The notes beneath the pieces were generated by a model that saw only the letters and a program-made list of their open reading frames with translations, was not told where the DNA came from and ran no database searches. A DNA stretch of 64,000 nt. Source: JAOUEA01 sp963821925. GTDB lineage: Bacteria; Actinomycetota; UBA4738; HRBIN12. The position numbers and the translations under genes were made by a program. How positions within the stretch are numbered: position 1 is the stretch's first letter; every line of letters begins with the position of its first letter. Below are positions 54,155-62,637 of this stretch, in pieces. The stretch is from NCBI GenBank assembly GCA_963821925.1, contig CAWGFO010000002.1, positions 434,001 through 498,000 on the forward strand, written 5' to 3'.

Positions 54155-55741
54155 ATGACCGACGAGCGGCGCACCGACTCCGGGATCGAGCTCCGGCCCG
54201 TGTACGGGGCCGCCGACCTGGCGGCGCAGGGATTCGACCCGGAACGCGATCTGAGCGACCCCGGTTCGTTCCCGTTCACGCGCGGGCCGTACCCCTCGAT
54301 GTACCGCGGTCGCCTGTGGACGATGCGGCAGTACGCGGGCATGGCGACCGCCGCCGAGACGAACGCCCGGTTCCGCTACCTGCTCGACCGGGGGCAGACG
54401 GGGCTGTCGGTGGCGTTCGACCTGCCGACGCAGATGGGTCTGGACTCGGACCACCCACGGGCCGAGGGCGAGGTCGGCAAGACCGGGGTCGCGATCGACT
54501 CCGTCGACGACATGCGCCGGCTCTTCGACGGCATCCCCCTCGATCGCGTGTCGACGTCGATGACGATCAACGCCACCGCCCCGATCCTCCTGCTGATGTA
54601 CGAGCTGGTCGCCGAGGAGCAGGGCGTGGGTCCGGAGGCGATCAGCGGCACCGTCCAGAACGACATCCTCAAGGAGTACGCGGCGCGGGGGACCTACATC
54701 TATCCGCCGCGGCCCTCGATGCGGCTGATCACCGACCTCTTCGCGTACTGCGGCGAGCGGATCCCGAAGTGGAACACGATCTCGATCAGCGGTTACCACA
54801 TGCGCGAGGCGGGCTCGACCGCGGCGCAGGAGATCGCGTTCACCCTCGCCGACGGGATCGCGTACGTGCAGGCGGCCGTCGACGCCGGTCTCGCGGTGGA
54901 CGACTTCGCCCCGCGGCTCAGCTTCTTCTTCGCCTGCCATATGAACTTCTTCGAGGAGGTCGCGAAGTTCCGGGCGGCGCGGCGGCTATGGGCGCGGATC
55001 ATGACCGAGCGGTTCGACGCGGCGGATCCGCGGAGCCAGGCCTTGCGGTTCCACACGCAGACCGGCGGCGCGACGCTCACGGCGCAGCAGCCCGAGAACA
55101 ACATCGTGCGGACGGCGCTCGAGGCACTGGCCGCGGTGCTCGGCGGGACCCAGTCCCTGCATACGAACGCCTTCGACGAGGCGCTCGCGCTGCCGACCGA
55201 GCACAGCGCCACGATCGCGCTGCGCACCCAGCAGGTGATCGGGTACGAGTCGGGCGTGGCCGACGTCGCCGACCCGCTCGCGGGCTCGTACCTCGTGGAG
55301 ACGCTCACCGACGAGCTGGAACGCCTCGCCGTCGGCTATCTCGAGCGGATCGATGCGATGGGGGGAGCCGTTCGGGCGATCGAGGCCGGGTTCTTCCAGG
55401 ACGAGATCCACGACGCGGCCTACCGGATCCAGCAGGGGATCGAGTCGGGGGAGCGGGTGGTCGTCGGCGTGAACCGGTTCGCGGATGCTGGGGAGCGCGC
55501 GATCGAGCTCCAGCGCGTCTCGGACGAGGAGACCGCCGCGCAGTCCGAGCGCGTGCGCGAGCTCCGCGCCGCGCGGGACCAGGCCGTCGTGGACGCCCGA
55601 CTGGCCGCCGTCGCCGACACGGCCGCCGGCACGGGGAACCTGCTGCCGTCGATGCGGGAGGCCCTGCGCGCGCGCGCCACGCTCGGCGAGGTCTCGGACG
55701 TGCTGCGCGGCGCCTTCGGCGAGTACCGGCCGACCCACTAG
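54155..55741 (+). CDS. Methylmalonyl-CoA mutase large (catalytic) subunit
   Basis: A 528-residue TIM-barrel subunit without a B12 domain. RGPYPSMYRGRLWTMRQYAG and AARGTYIYPPRPS keep the Tyr and Arg (equivalent to Tyr89 and Arg207 of the Propionibacterium enzyme) that select methylmalonyl-CoA, whereas isobutyryl- and hydroxyisobutyryl-CoA mutases differ at these positions. SISGYHMREAG and LHTNAFDEALALPT are also standard. Overall similarity in other segments (FDLPTQMGLDSDHPRAEGEVG) is like the split archaeal/HcmA-type subunits. It needs a separate B12 subunit; the one at 32410 is the obvious partner. Leaderless promoter at 54142. Confidence 0.88.
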   Translation: MTDERRTDSGIELRPVYGAADLAAQGFDPERDLSDPGSFPFTRGPYPSMYRGRLWTMRQYAGMATAAETNARFRYLLDRGQTGLSVAFDLPTQMGLDSDHPRAEGEVGKTGVAIDSVDDMRRLFDGIPLDRVSTSMTINATAPILLLMYELVAEEQGVGPEAISGTVQNDILKEYAARGTYIYPPRPSMRLITDLFAYCGERIPKWNTISISGYHMREAGSTAAQEIAFTLADGIAYVQAAVDAGLAVDDFAPRLSFFFACHMNFFEEVAKFRAARRLWARIMTERFDAADPRSQALRFHTQTGGATLTAQQPENNIVRTALEALAAVLGGTQSLHTNAFDEALALPTEHSATIALRTQQVIGYESGVADVADPLAGSYLVETLTDELERLAVGYLERIDAMGGAVRAIEAGFFQDEIHDAAYRIQQGIESGERVVVGVNRFADAGERAIELQRVSDEETAAQSERVRELRAARDQAVVDARLAAVADTAAGTGNLLPSMREALRARATLGEVSDVLRGAFGEYRPTH

Positions 55742-55743
55742 GG

Positions 55744-55766
55744 AACTAGTCCGTTATGGACTAGTT
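55744..55766. terminator. Inverted repeat between convergent genes
   Basis: AACTAGTCC (55744-55752) and GGACTAGTT (55758-55766) form a perfect 9-bp dyad around GTTAT. It starts two bases after the mutase stop and contains the stop codon of the convergent small gene. It is unusually AT-rich for this window. It could be a bidirectional terminator or a protein-binding dyad. Confidence 0.55.
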
Positions 55767-55931
55767 GCCCGTCGCCAGCGCCCAGACGGCGTGCACCGCG
55801 GCGGCCACGCCCCCGACGGCGAACAGCACCGCGAGGGCGCGGAGCGAGGCGCGCCGCCAGAGCCCCACGGCCGCGGCCAGGCATCCCAGCCCGACGGCCA
55901 GCTCGATCGCGTACGTCAGCGCCTCGGACAC
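55761..55931 (-). CDS. Small two-helix membrane protein
   Basis: A 56-residue protein, MSEALTYAIELAVG at the start, with two hydrophobic segments (about 5-24 and 32-53) separated by WRRASLR. TAGCCT lies six bases before the GTG at 55931, matching the leaderless pattern of neighbouring genes, and codon third positions are G/C as in real genes. The stop TAG lies inside the inverted repeat at 55744-55766. No family recognised. Confidence 0.6.
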   Translation of the reverse strand: MSEALTYAIELAVGLGCLAAAVGLWRRASLRALAVLFAVGGVAAAVHAVWALATGN

Positions 55932-56068
55932 GCGCTCAGGCTACCCGCGGAGCCGGATCACCCTGAAACCTATGCAGCCTGCCCAGGTCTCGATCCACCT
56001 CCCGGTCGGACCCGAACGACCGTCGAGAGGCGGGGACGGCCCGCCCCAGTGCAGCAAGGGAGGCAACG

Positions 56069-56743
56069 ATGAGGAAGCGGGTGATCGGCCTCGCGCTCGT
56101 GAGCGCGATGGCACTGTCCCTGTTCGGCGCCGGGACGGCGTCGGCCGCGGGGACCACCACTCTGAACGTCGTGCACGGGATCCCCGGGCTCGACGTCGCC
56201 GTCTGCGTGAACGGCGCGAAGGCGATCAAGAACTTCAACCCCGGCGAGGTCGTGGCCGGGATCGAGCTGCCCGCCGGGCGGTACGACCTCGCGGTCGTCG
56301 CGAAGGGCACGCCCTGCACCGCCGTGGTCCTCGGCGCCGACAACGTCGGCCTGTGGGCAGGCAAGAACAACACGGTGGTCGCGAACCTCGACGCCGGAGG
56401 CTCGCCGAACCTGTTGATCTTCGGGAACAACGTGTCCCCGACGGCGGCGGGCGAGACGCGCCTGCTGGTCCGCCACACCGCCGCGGCCCCGGCCGTGAAC
56501 GTCTGGGCGAACGGCGCGCGGCTGATCGAGGGCAAGTGGTTCGACTGGAGCTCCCACGCGCGGTTCGACGTCCCCGAGGGTGACTACAAGGTCAAGGTGA
56601 CCCTCCCCGGCTCGAAGACCGCGGTGATCGGCCCGGCGAGGGTGTCGCTGGACGCGGGCACCGTGTATCAGGTGTACGCCTGGGGTTCGGGCGACGCGGG
56701 CTACTCGTTCGCGATCGTCCCCACGGTGGTCGGCACCGTCTAG
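56069..56743 (+). CDS. Secreted DUF4397-domain protein
   Basis: A 224-residue exported protein. Residues 1-26 form a signal peptide (VIGLALVSAMALSLFG, cut after ASA). Two DUF4397-type repeats follow, beginning LNVVHGIPGLDVAVCVNG and RLLVRHTAAAPAVNVWANG, each with a YDLAVV or YKVKVT strand. Two cysteines (C45, C75 region) may form a disulfide. GGGAGG precedes the ATG. DUF4397 proteins are surface-exposed and of unknown role; there is no anchor or sorting motif. A strong hairpin follows. Confidence 0.85.
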   Translation: MRKRVIGLALVSAMALSLFGAGTASAAGTTTLNVVHGIPGLDVAVCVNGAKAIKNFNPGEVVAGIELPAGRYDLAVVAKGTPCTAVVLGADNVGLWAGKNNTVVANLDAGGSPNLLIFGNNVSPTAAGETRLLVRHTAAAPAVNVWANGARLIEGKWFDWSSHARFDVPEGDYKVKVTLPGSKTAVIGPARVSLDAGTVYQVYAWGSGDAGYSFAIVPTVVGTV

Positions 56744-56774
56744 GTCCTTCTAGGTCCGGCTGACGCGTGACCCC

Positions 56775-56805
56775 GAGGCCCCGCCGGCTCCGCCGGCGGG
56801 GCCTC
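56775..56805 (+). terminator. 13-bp hairpin terminator after the DUF4397 gene
   Basis: GAGGCCCCGCCGG (56775-56787) pairs perfectly with CCGGCGGGGCCTC (56793-56805) across CTCCG. It lies about 30 bp after the stop. No U-tract. Confidence 0.7.
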
Positions 56806-56831
56806 GCCACGCCCCCGGTCGCACCTCCGGG

Positions 56832-56837
56832 TAGGCT
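56832..56837 (+). promoter_or_regulatory. Leaderless -10 element of the F420:NADP reductase gene
   Basis: TAGGCT, six bases, then ATG at 56844. Confidence 0.5.
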
Positions 56838-56843
56838 CTGCGC

Positions 56844-57524
56844 ATGGACATCGCCGTGGTCGGAGGGACGGGCGCCGAGGGGTTCGGATTGACCCTGCGA
56901 CTGGCGGCCGCCGGGCACCACGTCACGATCGGGTCGCGCGACGCGACCCGCGGGGCCGAGGCCGCCGCCCGGGCGGTCGAGACCCTCGGCCGCGGGCAGA
57001 TCGACGGCACGAGCAACGAGGAGTCGGTCCCGGGCAAGGAGCTCATCGCCGTCACGGTGCCCTTCGCGGGGCAGGCCGACATCTACCGCCCGCTGAAGGG
57101 CCGGATCGACGACGGCGCCGTGGTGCTGGACGCCACCAGCCCGTTGGCCACGGCGGTCGGCGGGAAGGCGTGGCAGATCGTCCGCCCGTGGCACGGCTCG
57201 GCGGCCGAGCAGGCCGCCGCGATCCTCGGGCCGGGACCGCGGATCGTGGCCGCGTTCCACACGATCGCCGCCAAGGCGCTGACCGACCTGGCGTCGCCGA
57301 TCGACTCCGACGTGATGGTGTGCGGCGACGACGCCGAGGCCAAGGCGCTCGTGGGCGGCGTGATCGAGGCGATCCCCGGGATGCGCTGGGTCGACTGCGG
57401 CGCGCTCTCGATGGCGAGGATCACCGAGACGTTGACGGCCCTCCTGATCTCGGTGAACCGGCAGTACAAGGTGAAGGAGTCCGGCTTCCGGATCGAGGGC
57501 CGCGAGGCCTGGGGGCGGCCCTGA
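56844..57524 (+). CDS. npdG: NADPH-dependent F420 reductase
   Basis: Transfers hydride between NADP(H) and the deazaflavin F420. The 226-residue protein opens MDIAVVGGTGAEGFGLTLRLAAAG, then IGSRDATRG with the Arg that recognises NADP phosphate, ITVPFAG-like AVTVPFAGQ, and a C-terminal helix domain with FHTIAAKAL and VNRQYKVKESG. It implies an F420-using organism, consistent with actinobacteria. Leaderless promoter at 56832. Its stop TGA overlaps the likely CTG start of the following hydrolase. Confidence 0.9.
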   Translation: MDIAVVGGTGAEGFGLTLRLAAAGHHVTIGSRDATRGAEAAARAVETLGRGQIDGTSNEESVPGKELIAVTVPFAGQADIYRPLKGRIDDGAVVLDATSPLATAVGGKAWQIVRPWHGSAAEQAAAILGPGPRIVAAFHTIAAKALTDLASPIDSDVMVCGDDAEAKALVGGVIEAIPGMRWVDCGALSMARITETLTALLISVNRQYKVKESGFRIEGREAWGRP

Positions 57525-58372
57525 GCGGCGAGCTGGTCCGGATCGACGACACCGCCCTGTTCGTCGAGTCGCGCGGCGACGGCTACCCGCTGATCCTGCT
57601 GCACGGCGGACCGGGTCTCGACCACCATGAGTTCGCCGACTACCTCGATCCGCTGACCGACGGGTGCCGGTTGCTGTTCGTCGACCTCCGCGCCTGCGGC
57701 CGGTCGGAGCCCTGCCCGCCGCGCACCTGGACGCTGGAGCGACACGCCCAGGATGTGATCATGCTCGCGCGGGCGCTCGGCCTCGAGCGCTACGCGGTGC
57801 TCGGGCACTCGTACGGGGCGTTCGTCGCGCTGCAGAACGCCGTTGACTTCCCCGGGATGGCGGCCCAGACGATCGTGAGCAGTGGGATCCCGTCGATGCG
57901 GTGGATCGCGGCCGTCGAGCGCAACCTGGCGGCCTTCGAGCCCGTGGCGCTCCGCGAGCAGGTGACCGCCTCGTGGGCCAAGGAGCCGCACGTCGAGACC
58001 CAGGAGGGCTTCGCGGAGCTGATGCGCGAGCAGTTCCCGTTCCACTTCGCCGACCCCCTCGACCCGCGGATCGAGGAGTACCTCGCGCGGACGGCCGACA
58101 CGGTCTACGCGCCCGACGTGCTGCGGCACTTCTCGGCGGAGGGCTACGGCGGGATCGAGGTCGAGGACCGGCTCGACGAGGTCGCGTCGCCCACGCTCGT
58201 CCTGGGTGGCCGGTACGACCGGACCTGCGTGGTCCAGGCGGCGGAGGCGACCGCGGCGGGCATCCCCGACAGCGAGCTCGTGGTGTTCGAGCGGAGCGGT
58301 CACATGACCTTCGTCGAGGAGCCGGAGCGGTACGTGGCGGCGGTCCGCAGCTTCCTGCAGCGGCACGCCTGA
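57521..58372 (+). CDS. Alpha/beta hydrolase (proline iminopeptidase-like)
   Basis: A hydrolase of about 283 residues with LLHGGPG (oxyanion hole), nucleophile Ser in GHSYGAF, Asp in GGRYDRT and His in RSGHMTF: a full catalytic triad like proline iminopeptidases and related esterases. No ATG, GTG or TTG occurs in frame near the conserved start. The only sensible initiation is CTG at 57521, overlapping the F420 reductase stop (CTGA), with residues LSGELVRIDDTALFVESRG following. Either the gene uses CTG with translational coupling, or a start codon has been lost to an error. Substrate unknown. Confidence 0.8.
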   Translation: MSGELVRIDDTALFVESRGDGYPLILLHGGPGLDHHEFADYLDPLTDGCRLLFVDLRACGRSEPCPPRTWTLERHAQDVIMLARALGLERYAVLGHSYGAFVALQNAVDFPGMAAQTIVSSGIPSMRWIAAVERNLAAFEPVALREQVTASWAKEPHVETQEGFAELMREQFPFHFADPLDPRIEEYLARTADTVYAPDVLRHFSAEGYGGIEVEDRLDEVASPTLVLGGRYDRTCVVQAAEATAAGIPDSELVVFERSGHMTFVEEPERYVAAVRSFLQRHA

Positions 58373-58397
58373 GCGTCACCGCGGCTCGCGCGGTCGA

Positions 58398-60125
58398 TCA
58401 GTCGATGACCGCGAGGGTCTGACCGGTCTCGACGACCTGGCCGACGCGGATCGGGAGGTCGGTGACCTCGCCGTCGCGCGTCGAGGCGATGTGGTTCTCC
58501 ATCTTCATCGCCTCGAGGATGCAGACGACCTCGCCCGCCCGGATCTCCTGACCCTTCTCCACGAGCACCTTCAGGATCGTGCCCTGCATCGGCGCGTGGA
58601 TCTCGCCGTGGACGTGCTCGCCGTGGTGGGCGCCGTGGGGCGCCGGCGGGCGCGGCGCCACCTCTCGGCGCTCATCGAAGATCCGCACCGGCACGCGGCG
58701 CCCGTCGACCTCGACCAGGATGTCGGCCGGCAGGCCTTCGCGCGGGACGGCGGCGGCGGGCTGGAGGTCGACCTGCGCCGGGAGCTCGGCGTCGGCGAGC
58801 GCGCGCTCGAGCCACGTCGTGGTATGCGTGCCGTCGCGGAAGGCCTTCGACTCCAGGATCCAGCGGTGGACCGGGATCGTGGTGGGAACGCCCTCGACGT
58901 GGAACTCGTCGAGGGCCCGCAGCATGCGTCGCCGGGCCGACTCCCGGTCCTCGCCGAGCACGATCAGCTTCGCGAACATCGAGTCGTAGTCGCCCGGGAT
59001 CTCGCGTCCCTCGGCGACCCCGGCGTCGACGCGGACGAACGGGCCGCCCGGGGCGTCGTAACGCGTGATGCGCCCGGGCCCGGGCAGGAAGTTGCGGCCG
59101 GGGTCCTCGGCGTTGATCCGGCACTGGATCGCGTGACCGCGCGGCGGGGCGTCGACCTCGAGCCGCTCGCCCATCGCGACCTGGAGCTGCAGGGCGACCA
59201 TGTCGAGGCCGGTGACCATCTCGGTGACGGTGTGCTCGACCTGCAGGCGGGTGTTCATCTCCAGGAAGTAGAAGTCGCCGTCCTCGTCGACGATGCACTC
59301 GATCGTGCCCGCGTTCACGTACCCGGTCTCGCGCGTGAGGGCCACCGCCGCCTCGGCGAACCGCGTCCGCAACTCGTCGGTCATGACGGGTGAGGGCGTC
59401 TCCTCGATCAGCTTCTGATGGCGTCGCTGGACCGAACAGTCGCGTTCGCCCAGGTAGGACACGTTCCCGTGCGTGTCGGCGATCACCTGCGCCTCGACGT
59501 GGTGCGCGCGGTCGACGTAGCGCTCGAGGAAGACCTCCGGGCGGCCGAAGTACGATTGGGCCTCGCGCGCCGCGCGCTTCAACGACTCCTCGAGGTGGGC
59601 GGCGTCGCGCACGACGTGCATGCCCTTCCCGCCGCCGCCGAACGCCGCCTTCACGAGCAGCGGGAACCCGATCCGCTCCGCCTGCTTCTTGGCGGTCTTG
59701 AGGTCGACGGGCCCGGGCGTGCCGGGCACGATCGGCATGCCGGCGGCGTCGGCGGCGCGCCGGGCGGCGGCCTTGTCGCCCATCGTCTCGATCGCCTGCG
59801 CCGACGGACCGACGAAGGTGAGCCCCGCGTCCGCGACCGCCTGGGCGAAGTGCGCGCGCTCCGACAGGAACCCGTAGCCCGGGTGGATCATCGTGGCCCG
59901 GGCGCGGAGCGCGGTCTCGATCACGGCCTCGATCGACAGGTACGACGCCGAGGCGGGAGCGGGCCCGATGTGGAAGGCCTGGTCGGCCATCTCCACGTGG
60001 AGCGCGTCCCGGTCGGCGTCGGAGTAGACGGCGACGCTCTGGATCCCGAGCTCGCGGCAGGTACGGATCACGCGCACGGCGATCTCACCGCGGTTCGCGA
60101 TCAGGACCTTCGGTTTCTTGGCCAT
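58398..60125 (-). CDS. accA: Acetyl/propionyl-CoA carboxylase alpha subunit (biotin carboxylase plus BCCP)
   Basis: A 575-residue protein that carboxylates and carries biotin. The biotin-carboxylase part (1-450) has ANRGEIAVRVIRT, the ATP-grasp loop FGGGGKGMHV, and EMNTRLQVEHTVTE. A linker leads to the biotinyl domain with EAMKMEN near residue 540. It needs a beta carboxyltransferase, not seen here. CAAGAT six bases before the ATG suggests leaderless expression. It diverges from birA, which would biotinylate it. With the mutase subunits it fits a propionyl-CoA to succinyl-CoA route, but acetyl-CoA use is equally possible. Confidence 0.93.
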   Translation of the reverse strand: MAKKPKVLIANRGEIAVRVIRTCRELGIQSVAVYSDADRDALHVEMADQAFHIGPAPASASYLSIEAVIETALRARATMIHPGYGFLSERAHFAQAVADAGLTFVGPSAQAIETMGDKAAARRAADAAGMPIVPGTPGPVDLKTAKKQAERIGFPLLVKAAFGGGGKGMHVVRDAAHLEESLKRAAREAQSYFGRPEVFLERYVDRAHHVEAQVIADTHGNVSYLGERDCSVQRRHQKLIEETPSPVMTDELRTRFAEAAVALTRETGYVNAGTIECIVDEDGDFYFLEMNTRLQVEHTVTEMVTGLDMVALQLQVAMGERLEVDAPPRGHAIQCRINAEDPGRNFLPGPGRITRYDAPGGPFVRVDAGVAEGREIPGDYDSMFAKLIVLGEDRESARRRMLRALDEFHVEGVPTTIPVHRWILESKAFRDGTHTTTWLERALADAELPAQVDLQPAAAVPREGLPADILVEVDGRRVPVRIFDERREVAPRPPAPHGAHHGEHVHGEIHAPMQGTILKVLVEKGQEIRAGEVVCILEAMKMENHIASTRDGEVTDLPIRVGQVVETGQTLAVID

Positions 60126-60166
60126 CGGCGTATCTTGCGGTATCCGGTCGACAGAAGGGAGCGTTC

Positions 60167-60922
60167 GTGCGGTCGGAGCTGGACCTCGAACGGGCGCTGG
60201 CCGCCGCCGGCCTCCGAGCCCCCGTGCGCTGGGAGGAGGTTACCGGTTCGACGAACGCGACGGCGTATGCGCTGGCGGTGGACGGTGCGCCGGAATGGAC
60301 CCTGGTCGCCGCGGGCCATCAGACGGCCGGCCGCGGACGACTCGGACGCACCTGGGAGGACGTCGCGGGGCGGGCCCTGCTCTGCTCGATCGTGCTCCGG
60401 CCCTCGCTCTCACCCGAGGACGCCGGGCTCCTCACCCTGCTGGCGGGCGCCGCCTGGGCGGAGACGGCCCGTGAGGTCGCGGGGGTGCACGCCACCGCGA
60501 AGTGGCCGAACGACCTGCTTGTGGGCGAGGCGAAGGCCGGCGGCGTGCTGGCCGAGAGTCGACTGACGGAGGGTCGCCTGGACGTCGTGATCCTCGGCTC
60601 GGGGATCAACCTGGTACCGCCGTCGCTCGAGGGGCCGGTGGCCGGCCTCGGCGCCGACGTCGATCCGTCGGCCCTGCTCACGGGGTTCCTCGAGCGATTC
60701 CGGGCTGGCTACGAGGTCGACCCGCCGCGCCTGTCCGACGAGGTGCGAGCGCGCTGGAGGGCGGTCGCCGCGACGCTCGGCCGCGACGTCGAGGCCGCGA
60801 GGACCGACGGGGTCCCGATCCGAGGCCGGGCCGTGGACGTCGACGCGCGTGGCGGGCTCGTGCTCGACACGCGGGACGGGCTCGCGGTGGTGGCCTTCGG
60901 CGAGGTCGCGCATCTGACCTGA
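60167..60922 (+). CDS. birA: Biotin-[acetyl-CoA-carboxylase] ligase
   Basis: Attaches biotin to carboxylase carrier domains. The 251-residue monofunctional ligase has TGSTNATA, HQTAGRGRLGR (biotinyl-AMP site), KWPNDLLVGEAKAGGVLAE and GSGINL. It lacks the N-terminal repressor domain of E. coli BirA. GTG at 60167 has GAAGGGAG upstream, so it has a normal leader. Its divergent neighbour encodes a biotinylated substrate. Confidence 0.95.
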   Translation: MRSELDLERALAAAGLRAPVRWEEVTGSTNATAYALAVDGAPEWTLVAAGHQTAGRGRLGRTWEDVAGRALLCSIVLRPSLSPEDAGLLTLLAGAAWAETAREVAGVHATAKWPNDLLVGEAKAGGVLAESRLTEGRLDVVILGSGINLVPPSLEGPVAGLGADVDPSALLTGFLERFRAGYEVDPPRLSDEVRARWRAVAATLGRDVEAARTDGVPIRGRAVDVDARGGLVLDTRDGLAVVAFGEVAHLT

Positions 60923-60950
60923 GCGTGTTGCCGCGCCATGGGGGTCGCGC

Positions 60951-60956
60951 TACCGT
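60951..60956 (+). promoter_or_regulatory. Leaderless -10 element of the PH-like/SHOCT gene
   Basis: TACCGT, six bases, then ATG at 60963. Confidence 0.5.
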
Positions 60957-60962
60957 GCGCCC

Positions 60963-61628
60963 ATGACGTTCCCACGCAAGCTCTTGATCCCCGGTGAAGA
61001 CGTCCTTCTCGAACTCCGTCCGCACTGGGTCGCGCTCTCGGTGCCGGCGCTGATCGCGCTCGCGGCGATCGCCGTTGGCGGTTGGCTCGCGGTCAAGGCC
61101 GACGGCCTGGGCCGGACCCTCCTTGTCGTGGCGATCCTGGTCGTGCTGGTCGCCTATCCGCTGCGCCGGCTCGTGTGGTGGGTGACGTCGATGTTCGTGG
61201 TGACGACGAGCCGCGTGATCCACCGGGAGGGGTTGATCGCGAAACGCTCGATGGAGATCCCGCTCGACAAGATCAACGACGTCCGGTTCGAGCAAGGGAT
61301 CTGGGACCGGATCGTTGGGGCGGGCACGCTCGTGATCCAGTCGGCGAGCGAGGCCGGGCGCAACGAGTTCACGTTCATCCGGCACCCCGAAGAGGTCCAG
61401 AAGACGATCTACCACGCGAGCGAGACGGAGCAGGATCGACAGATCAAGCGGAACGTGGGTCAGATGTCCGCCGCGGCCACCAGCGCCCCCGCGCCGCCCG
61501 CTCCCGGCGGGACCGCGCCCAACGTGACGACCGAGCTGGAGCGCCTCGCCGAGCTTCGGGCCAAGGGCGTCCTCAACGAGGATGAGTTCCAGGCCCAGAA
61601 GGCCCGGATCCTCGGCGGCGGGACCTAG
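60963..61628 (+). CDS. Membrane protein with bacterial PH-like and SHOCT domains
   Basis: A 221-residue protein. Two membrane helices (about 23-70) are followed by a bacterial PH (YdbS-like) domain with FVVTTSRVIHREGLIAKRSMEIPLDKINDV and the GTLVIQSASEAG strand. An Ala/Pro linker leads to a C-terminal SHOCT motif (ELERLAELRAKGVLNEDEF to ARILGG) similar to the one at 3344-3652. Leaderless promoter at 60951. Such proteins are abundant in actinobacteria; a role in membrane stress or scaffolding is suspected only. It overlaps the convergent channel gene by four bases. Confidence 0.82.
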   Translation: MTFPRKLLIPGEDVLLELRPHWVALSVPALIALAAIAVGGWLAVKADGLGRTLLVVAILVVLVAYPLRRLVWWVTSMFVVTTSRVIHREGLIAKRSMEIPLDKINDVRFEQGIWDRIVGAGTLVIQSASEAGRNEFTFIRHPEEVQKTIYHASETEQDRQIKRNVGQMSAAATSAPAPPAPGGTAPNVTTELERLAELRAKGVLNEDEFQAQKARILGGGT

Positions 61629-62614
61629 CGGGGGATCGAGCCCGCCGTCGGGTCGCCGGCGGCCAGCAGCAGCACCGTGTCCCCGGGCTCCACGACGGTC
61701 TCGGGGACGGGCGCCGCCACGACCTCGCCGTCGGACCTGCGGATCGCGAGCACGGACGTACCCGCGGAGGCGACGGTCGCCCCGGCCAGCGCGGACCCGG
61801 TTTCGACCAGCTGCTCCTCGACCGCGATCGTGGGATGGGCGGGATCGCTCTCGGTTCGCACGACGTCGACCACCTCGGGGCGCATCGCCATCGTCGCCAT
61901 GTGTTGGCCGCTCGTCACGAAGGGCGAGACCACGCGGTTCGCCCCCGCCCGCTCCAACCGCTCCGGGGAGCCGGGCTCCGAGGCGCGCGCCACGATCGTG
62001 AGGTCGGGCCGCAGCGACCGCGCGATCAGCGTGATGTAGACGTTCGTCGCGTCGGAGTCGACCGCGCAGACGAGCGACCGCGCGCGATCCACGCCCGCGG
62101 TCCTGAGCACGGACTCCGAGGACGGATCGTCGATCAGGAAGAGGACGCCGTCCTCGGCCATGCGCTCGCGGAGCTCTTCCTTCGGGTCGATCACGAGGAA
62201 CGGCGCCCCGTACCGCTGGAGCTCGCGTGCGACCGCGCGGCCGACGCGGCCGTACGCGCAGATGATCGTGTGATCGTGCAGAGCGTCGATCTGGCGTTGC
62301 ATGCGCCTCCTCCTCGTGCGTGCGCCGGCGTCGGGGTCGGCGACGAGTCGCGCGATCAGCGAAACGGCGACGAGCGCGAGCCCGACGCCCATCAGGATCA
62401 GGACGATCGTGAAGACCCGGCCCGACGTGTCGAGGGGCCGGATCTCGCGGAACCCGACGGTCGTCAGCGTGAGGACCGTCATGTAGAGCGCATCGAGGAC
62501 CGACCATCCCTCGAGGACCATGTACCCGACCACGCCGAAGGCCACCACCGCGATCAGCGCCGCGATCACCCAGCGGAGCCGGCGGCGCAGGTCGGCGGAC
62601 GGCGACGCGCTCAC
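61625..62614 (-). CDS. Potassium-channel-like protein with TrkA-N (RCK) domains
   Basis: A 329-residue protein with two membrane helices around a pore loop, then an RCK/TrkA-N Rossmann domain (ICAYGRVGRAVARELQ, VIDPKEELRE) and a TrkA-C domain (VVDVVRTES to ILAIRRSDGEVV). The pore reads TLTTVGFREI, with TVGF in place of the K+-selective TVGYG, so selectivity may be altered. GTG at 62614 has TAGCCT seven bases upstream, sharing its central TA with the divergent promoter of the VOC gene. Confidence 0.87.
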   Translation of the reverse strand: MSASPSADLRRRLRWVIAALIAVVAFGVVGYMVLEGWSVLDALYMTVLTLTTVGFREIRPLDTSGRVFTIVLILMGVGLALVAVSLIARLVADPDAGARTRRRRMQRQIDALHDHTIICAYGRVGRAVARELQRYGAPFLVIDPKEELRERMAEDGVLFLIDDPSSESVLRTAGVDRARSLVCAVDSDATNVYITLIARSLRPDLTIVARASEPGSPERLERAGANRVVSPFVTSGQHMATMAMRPEVVDVVRTESDPAHPTIAVEEQLVETGSALAGATVASAGTSVLAIRRSDGEVVAAPVPETVVEPGDTVLLLAAGDPTAGSIPR

Positions 62615-62621
62615 GGCCGAG

Positions 62622-62631
62622 AGGCTAGCAT
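62622..62631. promoter_or_regulatory. Overlapping divergent -10 elements
   Basis: AGGCTAGCAT contains TAGCAT for the rightward VOC gene (six bases before ATG 62638) and, on the other strand, TAGCCT for the leftward channel gene (seven bases before GTG 62614). The two hexamers share the TA at 62626-62627, so RNA polymerase can serve only one direction at a time. Confidence 0.6.
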
Positions 62632-62637
62632 CGCGCG

